Origin: Bacteroidales bacterium
GTDB lineage: Bacteria > Bacteroidota > Bacteroidia > Bacteroidales > UBA7960
Direction of reading: 5' to 3'
Assembly: GCA_003451785.1 (NCBI GenBank)
Contig: DMJL01000116.1
Span: 1 to 9,464 of the forward strand
DNA length: 9,464 bases
Below, one piece after another: positions 1-3,978 of this stretch. Position 1 is the stretch's first letter. The number at the start of each line of letters is the position of its first letter. The notes beneath the pieces are model-generated. The model was not told where the DNA came from. It did no database searches and worked only from the letters and a program-made list of their open reading frames with translations. A program made the translations under genes and the position numbers.

Positions 1-21
1 GGCATTGTTAATTAGGTATAG
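1..21 (+). repeat. IS1-family left inverted repeat
   Basis: Starts GGCATTGTTAA and matches the reverse complement of 730-750 at 17 of 21 positions. It marks the transposase-upstream end of the element. Confidence 0.88.
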
Positions 22-63
22 TTTTTATATATTTGAGCAGTTATTAACTTAGTTTTAATCAAT

Positions 64-477
64 ATGAAAAATTGTCCAAAATGTAAAAGCCAGAATTTTC
101 GTAAAGATGGTATAGTAAAAGCCCGGCAAAGATATTTTTGTAAGGATTGCAACCACCACTTTACTGTAGAACATGTCGGAAAACCGAACAAGTTAAAAAG
201 AGATGCACTCATTCTGTATCTTGAGGGACTGGGATTTCGTTCCATAGGAAGATTCTTAAACGTAAGCCATGTTTCTGTTTTTAATTGGATTAAATCTTTT
301 GGAGAAAAACTTGAAGAGTTCAGGAATCCTGAAGACATTGAGATAATTGAGTTGGACGAAATGCATACGTATATTGGTTCAAAAAAAACTATTGCTGGAT
401 ATGGATTGCTGTTGATCGAAATGGGCACAGGTTCATCAATTGCGAAATTGGTACGAGAGGAACAGAAACAGGAATAA
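64..477 (+). CDS. IS1-family transposase, upstream frame (InsA-like)
   Basis: The upstream frame of the IS1 transposase. Residues 4-7 (CPKC) and 26-29 (CKDC) form the N-terminal zinc finger. Residues 46-82 form a helix-turn-helix, and the first catalytic aspartate lies in ELDE near residue 98. Up to about residue 108 the sequence is family-like. The last 29 residues before the stop are not, because the family sequence continues in the -1 frame from the A8 run at 381-388. In IS1 the unshifted product is an end-binding repressor (InsA) and the shifted product is the transposase. The ATG at 64 is preceded by an A/T-rich leader without a clear Shine-Dalgarno site, normal for Bacteroidetes. Confidence 0.9.
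   Translation: MKNCPKCKSQNFRKDGIVKARQRYFCKDCNHHFTVEHVGKPNKLKRDALILYLEGLGFRSIGRFLNVSHVSVFNWIKSFGEKLEEFRNPEDIEIIELDEMHTYIGSKKTIAGYGLLLIEMGTGSSIAKLVREEQKQE
381..388 (+). other. Programmed -1 frameshift site of the IS1 transposase
   Basis: Eight adenines follow GGTTC. In the upstream frame this reads TCA AAA AAA ACT, giving a slippery A AAA AAA heptamer. Slipping back one base gives AAA AAA AAC TAT and enters the downstream frame. IS1 uses a similar A-rich heptamer at the same place in its transposase. I did not identify a downstream stimulatory structure. Confidence 0.82.
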
Positions 478-743
478 AACTGTGGGAAAAAATTGAAGAT
501 ATGGCAAAAGGGATTGTATGTGCTGATTACTGGAAAGCCTATAATGAAATTGTCCCTAAAGAATTTCTGGTTCAATCCAAGGCTGAAACCTTTACAGTTG
601 AAGGCTACAACAGCCTGCTCAGACATTTTCTTGCCAGGCTGAGAAGAAAAACAAAATGTTATACAAAAGCAAAACATATGTTGGTTCATTCAGTCAAATT
701 GTTGATGATGAAAAGAAATAATCAATTAGCTATACTATTTTAA
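381..743 (+). CDS. IS1-family transposase, downstream frame (InsB'-like, reached by -1 frameshift)
   Basis: Open from the A8 run to the stop at 741-743. The shifted frame restores family sequence immediately (KNYCWIWIAVDRNGHRF), then carries the second catalytic Asp in ADYW and the catalytic Glu in VEGYN, followed by LARLRRKT, matching the IS1 DDE order. Joined to the upstream frame it gives a protein of about 226 residues, close to the 232 of IS1 InsAB'. It has no convincing start of its own: the ATG at 501 lies after the conserved first third of the domain and would not give a working enzyme. No internal stop is present, so the fused transposase looks complete. Confidence 0.88.
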   Translation, partial: KKNYCWIWIAVDRNGHRFINCEIGTRGTETGIKLWEKIEDMAKGIVCADYWKAYNEIVPKEFLVQSKAETFTVEGYNSLLRHFLARLRRKTKCYTKAKHMLVHSVKLLMMKRNNQLAILF

Positions 744-750
744 CAATGCC
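730..750 (-). repeat. IS1-family right inverted repeat
   Basis: Reverse complement starts GGCATTGTTAA and also shares GTATAG with the left end. The transposase stop codon (741-743) lies inside this repeat, which is usual for compact IS1 elements. Confidence 0.88.
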
Positions 751-784
751 AAACTTTAATGTTATTTATTTACAAGCAATTTGC

Positions 785-964
785 CTATTGAATTTGGGTT
801 TCGAAAGGAGATCCTACACCCCCCTTATTACCTTCCTTACAAGCCTCCAAACAGCCATTTCTGCATCCAACACTTTTACAACCTTGACCACCTAGTGTGT
901 TGTTCATTTCATCTTCACTCAAAACAAGGGTTGTTTCTATCGGCGGATAAATCTTTTTTTCCAT
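785..964 (-). CDS. Double-glycine leader, cysteine-rich peptide precursor (putative bacteriocin / RiPP-like peptide)
   Basis: A 59-residue ORF whose leader ends in LSEDEMNNTLGG (residues 15-26), a close fit to the LSxxEMxxxxGG consensus of double-glycine leaders cut by C39-peptidase ABC transporters. The predicted core (residues 27-59, 33 aa) has cysteines at 29, 34, 38 and 42, spaced C-x4-C-x3-C-x3-C, and many glycines. With only two Ser and one Thr, a lanthionine-rich product is unlikely. Disulfides or radical-SAM thioethers are possible but not shown. It follows a LytTR regulator and a small ORF on the same strand, with 17 bp between the preceding stop and this ATG. No transporter, peptidase or modifying enzyme is in the window: an IS1 element lies 34 bp downstream. 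The leader motif is seen directly; export and activity are inferred. The exact family (for example the GG-leader Bacteroidales precursors) is unassigned. Confidence 0.78.
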   Translation of the reverse strand: MEKKIYPPIETTLVLSEDEMNNTLGGQGCKSVGCRNGCLEACKEGNKGGVGSPFETQIQ

Positions 965-981
965 ATTGATACTTTTTTAAT

Positions 982-1101
982 TTACCTAGCTGCATTTAAT
1001 AGTGCCATCACCATATACACTTGTTCAGAATCATGAGTATTGACTCTAAACACAACAGGTAAAAGTAATTCCTGTAATTCTTCAAAAAACAACTTGGTCA
1101 T
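982..1101 (-). CDS. Small ORF between the LytTR gene and the GG peptide, unknown function
   Basis: A 39-residue ORF starting at ATG 1101, rich in Leu, Glu and Phe in its first half and ending VYMVMALLNAAR; it looks like two short amphipathic helices around a VVFRVNTHDSEQ linker. I do not recognise the family. The frame stays open 13 codons above the ATG, back to a TAG at 1141-1143, and is the same frame as the LytTR gene, so it could be a longer protein with a non-ATG start or a detached C-terminal piece. The stop lies 17 bp before the GG-peptide ATG, which suggests co-transcription and possible translational coupling. It has no double-glycine motif and no signal peptide. An immunity or accessory role is conceivable only from its position. 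Confidence 0.45.
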   Translation of the reverse strand: MTKLFFEELQELLLPVVFRVNTHDSEQVYMVMALLNAAR

Positions 1102-1161
1102 CTTTTCTAATAAATGGTCAAATTCAAATAATATGCGGTTCTATTTTATAAATTGGTGGTA

Positions 1162-1530
1162 TTATTTTCGTTTAAATAAAAAAGCCCTTCTTCTTGAAAC
1201 CTTAATTTCAAAATTATTAACAAATATGCTTCTTTTTCCTTTTTTGAAAATGAGGCAATTAACATGTCTATAATTCACAAGTGTATTTCGATTTGCTCTT
1301 ATAAAACCAAACTCAGCAAGGATTTCCTCAAATTGCTTTAGTAACATTGAACAAGTGAAAGTTTTACTGCATATAAGATGAACTCTTGTTAAATAGCCCT
1401 CACATATCAAATAGCTAATGTTCTCAATTTCAATCCACGATGACTTATTCTTTTCACTAATTCTTAATCTTATGTTTAACTGATTGTTATAGTCATGCTT
1501 CATATATATATATATATAGGTGTAAGACAT
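1162..1530 (-). CDS. Stand-alone LytTR-type DNA-binding regulator
   Basis: A transcription regulator made of little more than one LytTR domain. Numbered from ATG 1530 it has 122 residues; the domain runs from about 30 to 120. Family landmarks are ISYLICEGYLTRVHL (38-52), FIRANRNTLVNYRHV (76-90) and the closing VSRRR (111-115), all typical of AgrA/LytR/ComE-type domains. There is no receiver domain, so any signal input must come from another protein. The start is ambiguous: the first ten residues are mostly IY repeats encoded by an AT-dinucleotide run, and a second ATG at 1503 (MKHDYNN) gives a 113-residue protein that keeps the whole domain and is at least as likely. In Firmicutes, LytTR proteins often control bacteriocin genes. 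Here the neighbour on the same strand is a double-glycine peptide gene, so local control is a reasonable inference. Confidence 0.85.
   Translation of the reverse strand: MSYTYIYIYMKHDYNNQLNIRLRISEKNKSSWIEIENISYLICEGYLTRVHLICSKTFTCSMLLKQFEEILAEFGFIRANRNTLVNYRHVNCLIFKKGKRSIFVNNFEIKVSRRRAFLFKRK
1502..1518. repeat. AT dinucleotide repeat at the 5' end of the LytTR gene
   Basis: Seventeen bases of strict AT alternation, ending at the base next to the CAT of the second candidate start codon (1501-1503). If translation begins at 1530 the repeat is coding (IYIYIY) and a change of one unit would shift the frame. If it begins at 1503 the repeat sits just before the start codon. Confidence 0.7.
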
Positions 1531-1641
1531 GGAAATAAAGCACTTTCGATTTCTTTAATCTTGAATTCTTCTATGTAAAGTCCGCACTTTTAACAATCTC
1601 TGACACCGTAAAACTTAGTGTTGCCAGTCCCTTTAGCACAA

Positions 1642-1998
1642 TTAGTGAAAGCGAAAATTAGTTGCATTAGAATTAGTAGGGTTATAAAAATTCAATTTTT
1701 TATTGATTTTTTCCAAACACAAATCAGAACCTCGTTTAAATCTATACTGAAGCAGTAGCCTAAAATTATAACTAATTTTTGATTTTACATTCAAAAAATT
1801 TAATAATTTTCTGCTTTTATCGCTACTAATACCAAAATGATTTATACATTAGTCCAATATGAATATGAAAAAATATAGTCGAAAGCGCATATACAAACAA
1901 TTTCTTTTTCAGTTAATGAGTTAGAAATTGCACATAAATATTTATTCAGGTAATCAAGTGTATTAAATAGTCTGTTTGTAAAGTCACGTTTTAACTTA
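1642..1998 (-). pseudogene. Remnant of a small gene split by the IS5-family insertion
   Basis: Two adjoining minus-strand open stretches. The first runs from the IS5 border (1998) to TAA at 1842-1844. If the IS5 element is removed with one TA, it gains an ATG at 3875-3877 and becomes a 54-residue ORF beginning MINKLKRDFTNRLF and including SLTEKEIVCICAF. The second, in the -1 frame, is open for 68 codons from 1848 to a TAA at 1642-1644, has no ATG, and includes HFGISSDKSRKLLNFL, loosely helix-turn-helix-like. In DNA this AT-rich, open frames of this length are improbable, so I infer one gene of about 120 codons broken by an insertion and a single frameshift. The family is not recognised; a small DNA-binding protein is only a guess. 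Confidence 0.45.
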
Positions 1999-2014
1999 GG
2001 GCTTGGTGAATAAG
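1999..2014 (+). repeat. IS5-family remnant, terminal inverted repeat (left on this map)
   Basis: GGGCTTGGTGAATAAG; matches the reverse complement of 3852-3867 at 14 of 16 positions. It is the transposase-downstream end of the element. Confidence 0.78.
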
Positions 2015-2081
2015 TCTTACGAGTTAAATGCGATATTTTTTATCCGACGGTTTTCATAGTTGTTTAGCAGCTTAAATGAGC

Positions 2082-2102
2082 TGGTCTAATGTGGTTGGAC
2101 AG
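2082..2102 (+). repeat. IS3-family inverted repeat, orfB-side end
   Basis: Begins TGGTCTAAT and ends TTGGACAG; the four bases between differ from the partner at 3343-3363. Confidence 0.88.
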
Positions 2103-2141
2103 TTTTTTTTCAAATATAAGTTTATTATTGTTGTTAAAAGA

Positions 2142-2156
2142 GGGGGGGCTGGGGGG
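2142..2156. other. Double G-tract between orfB stop and the IS3 end
   Basis: G7, then CT, then G6 within a region otherwise nearly free of G and C. It lies 35 bp past the orfB stop, between the gene and its inverted repeat. It may simply be element end sequence, or a transposase-binding or structural feature; nothing in the sequence decides. Confidence 0.4.
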
Positions 2157-2191
2157 AGACTCATAACTTTCGATTTTTGTTAATTATTTTG

Positions 2192-3055
2192 TCATGCCGC
2201 AGCCAGATACCGCTCTGCTGGCGGATTGTAGCCCAGCTCTGAATGTTCCCTTTTTTCGTTATAAAAGTGAATAAATTGTTCACAAATCCTGTGTAACTCC
2301 GTTCCATTATTTGGCATCTCCAGGTACAGCTTATCATATTTGATGGTTCTGAAGAAACGCTCAACATACGCATTATCCGTGGCTCTGCCTTTGCCATCCA
2401 TGGATATTTGTACCGTTTCCAAGCCTTTTACATACCCAATATATTCATCTGAAGTGAACTGGGTACCCTGGTCGGAATTAATGATCTCAGGCTTGCCATG
2501 TTTTAATACGGCTGTATTGAGCGTATTTACCACCCACTCAGCCTCCATCGTGTTTGACAAACTCCAGCCTACTATATACCGGCTATACAGATCGATAATA
2601 GCAACCAGATACATAAAACCCCGGGGCATTGGAACATAGGTTATGTCCAAGGCCCAGACCTGGTTGGGTTTTTCAATCTTCAGGTTTCGCAACAAGTAAG
2701 GGTACTTATACTTTGCTGGATCTATCACCGTTGTGCGTGGTTTACAGTATATCGTTTTCATTCGCATAATGCGCATCAGTGTGCGGACTTTGTGTCGACC
2801 AACCCTGAACCCCCGGCGCAACAAAGACTTGGACATCCTTCGGGTGCCACGCGTTGGGTCTTCCAGGTATAATTCGTCCATCTGGCGCATAATGGTCAAA
2901 TTCTCTGGGGTGCTTACTGATGGTGTATAATACAGGGTACTTCGAGCCATGCCAAGCAACGAACATTGGTCGCTGATGCTGAACTGCTTATCATTTTTAT
3001 CAACCATTCCTTTACGCTGCTGAGTGGAAATCAAAGAAACTTTTTTTTTAACCAA
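2192..3055 (-). CDS. IS3-family transposase OrfB (integrase core)
   Basis: The catalytic half of the transposase: an HTH_21-like segment at about residues 55-105 followed by an rve integrase core at 125-285. The DDE triad is visible as D137 (ALDITY), D195 (NSDQGTQF) and E232 (NAYVERFFRTIKY), the last followed by the usual basic residue seven positions later. The end, HSELGYNPPAERY, is typical. The nominal TTG at 3055 is probably not used: the family expresses this part as an OrfAB fusion by -1 frameshift in the A9 run. The fused product would be about 374 residues, normal for IS3. No stop or frame error is seen. Confidence 0.92.
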   Translation of the reverse strand: MVKKKVSLISTQQRKGMVDKNDKQFSISDQCSLLGMARSTLYYTPSVSTPENLTIMRQMDELYLEDPTRGTRRMSKSLLRRGFRVGRHKVRTLMRIMRMKTIYCKPRTTVIDPAKYKYPYLLRNLKIEKPNQVWALDITYVPMPRGFMYLVAIIDLYSRYIVGWSLSNTMEAEWVVNTLNTAVLKHGKPEIINSDQGTQFTSDEYIGYVKGLETVQISMDGKGRATDNAYVERFFRTIKYDKLYLEMPNNGTELHRICEQFIHFYNEKREHSELGYNPPAERYLAAA

Positions 3056-3315
3056 TCGTTCTCAACCTTTAATTGACCAATTTGCTTGAAAAGATCTTCT
3101 CTTTCTTTTTGAAGCTGAATCTCGGCAGATTTGTCCTTGCCGCCAGAAAAGGCATTCTCGGCATTTTTAAGAAATTCCCCTTTCCATGCTGCAATTTGAT
3201 TAGGGTGAACTTCGAACTTCTCAGATAGCTCGCTCATGGTGTAACGCTCTTTAAGCGCCTCAAGAACCACCTTCGTCTTGAAGGCAGCACTGAATTTTCT
3301 TCTTGAATTTTTCAT
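3031..3315 (-). CDS. IS3-family transposase OrfA (HTH protein)
   Basis: A 94-residue protein starting MKNSRRKFSAAFK, the standard opening of the HTH_Tnp_1 family. The helix-turn-helix (about residues 10-48) includes SELSEKFEVHPNQIAAWK and should bind the inverted repeats. Residues 66-94 form a leucine-zipper-like coiled coil (LFKQIGQLKVENDWL) used for dimerisation. It overlaps orfB by 25 bases, and its frame ends just past the slippery A9 run, as expected when most ribosomes terminate and a minority shift to make OrfAB. Confidence 0.92.
   Translation of the reverse strand: MKNSRRKFSAAFKTKVVLEALKERYTMSELSEKFEVHPNQIAAWKGEFLKNAENAFSGGKDKSAEIQLQKEREDLFKQIGQLKVENDWLKKKFL
3040..3049 (-). other. 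Programmed -1 frameshift site of the IS3-family transposase
   Basis: On the minus strand nine adenines followed by G are read TTA AAA AAA AAG in the orfA frame, containing the slippery heptamer A AAA AAG known from IS911-type elements. A one-base backward slip moves the ribosome to GTT TCT TTG in the orfB frame. Confidence 0.82.
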
Positions 3316-3342
3316 GACAGAAATTTAATTGTTTATAAATTC

Positions 3343-3363
3343 CTGTCCAAATTTATTAGACCA
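3343..3363 (-). repeat. IS3-family inverted repeat, orfA-side end
   Basis: Reverse complement begins TGGTCTAAT and ends TTGGACAG, 28 bp upstream of the orfA start codon. Confidence 0.88.
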
Positions 3364-3812
3364 CTACAAAAAATTGAAGCAAAAACGGCATTCAAAAATG
3401 AAAACAAAAATTCTTTGCTGAACTTTACCAAGTTCATTACAAAGAATATAGCTGCAATCCAACTTTCAGAGGTTCTGGCAGTTCTGGCCCTTATCTTGCT
3501 TAGATTGTAGCCATTCTTGCCTTGTCCAAATTTTCCTTCTACCTCATTTCGAAGACCTTGCTCTATTCGATATTTCCTTTTCTGGTAAGGGGTTTGGTCT
3601 TTAGACGAAGGTCTTCCCAATGGTTTTCCTGAGTAGCAGATATTCAAATCTTTCAACCATTGTCGATTATCTCGGGTGCCATATATCTTATCTGTAATGA
3701 CAACCTTGGGATAATACCCTTTAAGTCTCTTATAATCTTCTACTTGCTTCTTTAGATCAGTACTTTCATTGTATGCCTGCCAGCTTAAGGTGTTAATTCT
3801 GGCATACCCATG
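3364..3812 (-). pseudogene. IS5-family transposase, C-terminal fragment
   Basis: Reads continuously on the minus strand from HGYARINTLSWQAYNES through VVITDKIYGTRDNRQWL and SGKPLGRPS to VEGKFGQGKNGYNLSKI and SWIAAIFFVMNLVKFSK. This is the last third of a DDE_Tnp_1 (IS5-type) transposase, with the second catalytic Asp (TDKIYGT) and the catalytic Glu (RNEVEGKFG) present. The N-terminal two thirds and the first catalytic Asp are missing, cut away near 3812. The 3' end is broken at 3364 by the IS3-family element. On the far side of that element the frame would reach a TAA within four codons, so only the last few residues were displaced. A TTG at 3656 opens part of the frame but is not a real start. 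Confidence 0.88.
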
Positions 3813-3851
3813 TAAAAAAGCTATAAGTTATTAACAATCAAATGTTTATTT

Positions 3852-3867
3852 CTTTTTTACCAAGCCC
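3852..3867 (-). repeat. IS5-family remnant, terminal inverted repeat (right on this map)
   Basis: Reverse complement reads GGGCTTGGTAAAAAAG. It is followed inward by about 40 bp of end sequence and then directly by the middle of the transposase, showing an internal deletion. Confidence 0.78.
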
Positions 3868-3978
3868 TATTTATCATAAAGTGACCATTTTAATTTACAT
3901 CCGGTATCGCGCAATAATTGCCTAAACTTCACTCGCCCATATTATAAACACCAAATTATAAAAACATTGCTCATTTGA

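Larger units (their letters stand above)
1..750 (+). mobile_element. Complete IS1-family insertion sequence
   Basis: A 750 bp element bounded by imperfect inverted repeats: the first 21 bases and the reverse complement of the last 21 agree at 17 positions, both starting GGCATTGTTAA. Inside are two overlapping plus-strand reading frames giving an IS1-type transposase (zinc finger, HTH, DDE domain) joined by -1 frameshifting, the classical IS1 arrangement. The length is close to IS1 itself (about 770 bp). Both ends and both frames look intact, so the copy may be active. The left end coincides with the first base of the window, so the 8-9 bp target duplication usual for IS1 cannot be tested; the bases to the right of the element are AAACTTTAA. 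It lies 34 bp beyond the stop codon of the peptide gene on the opposite strand. Confidence 0.93.
2082..3363 (-). mobile_element. Complete IS3-family insertion sequence
   Basis: A 1,282 bp element with 21 bp imperfect inverted repeats (17 of 21 matching), TGGTCTAAT at each outer end, giving the TG...CA ends usual for IS3. It carries overlapping orfA and orfB on the minus strand linked by a -1 frameshift site. It sits inside the 3' end of the IS5-family transposase remnant. The three bases on each side (AGC and CTA) do not match, so no target duplication is visible. Both frames are intact. The GKGRATDN motif before the catalytic Glu points to the IS407-like part of the family. Confidence 0.93.
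1999..3867 (-). mobile_element. Decayed IS5-family element with a nested IS3-family element
   Basis: Bounded by inverted repeats starting GGGCTTGGT (14 of 16 positions match, 1999-2014 against 3852-3867) and flanked on both sides by TA (1997-1998 and 3868-3869), a likely target duplication. Without the nested IS3-family element (2082-3363) only about 590 bp remain, far less than a full IS5-family element, because the region for the N-terminal part of the transposase is missing next to the right end. The transposase remnant is on the minus strand. The element cannot move on its own. Confidence 0.8.

Noticed and set aside
12..689. 225-codon minus-strand ORF across the IS1 element
   Set aside because: It lies fully antisense to the recognised IS1 transposase, has no family resemblance and reflects codon bias of the opposite strand.
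781..969. 62-codon plus-strand ORF
   Set aside because: Exactly antisense to the double-glycine peptide gene, which has a recognisable leader motif; the plus-strand translation has none.
1040..1273. 77-codon plus-strand ORF
   Set aside because: Antisense to the LytTR end and to the small ORF; low-complexity Asn/Ser/Leu text without domain resemblance.
1640..1677. Three AATTAGT heptamers spaced 16 and 15 bp as LytTR binding sites
   Set aside because: LytTR direct repeats are usually about 21-22 bp apart, and these lie in a probable coding remnant of AT-rich DNA.
1983..3885. GTCAC/GTGAC just outside both ends of the IS5 element as longer terminal repeats
   Set aside because: The two copies are offset by two bases relative to the GGGCTTGGT ends, so they fit a palindrome in the original target better than element ends.
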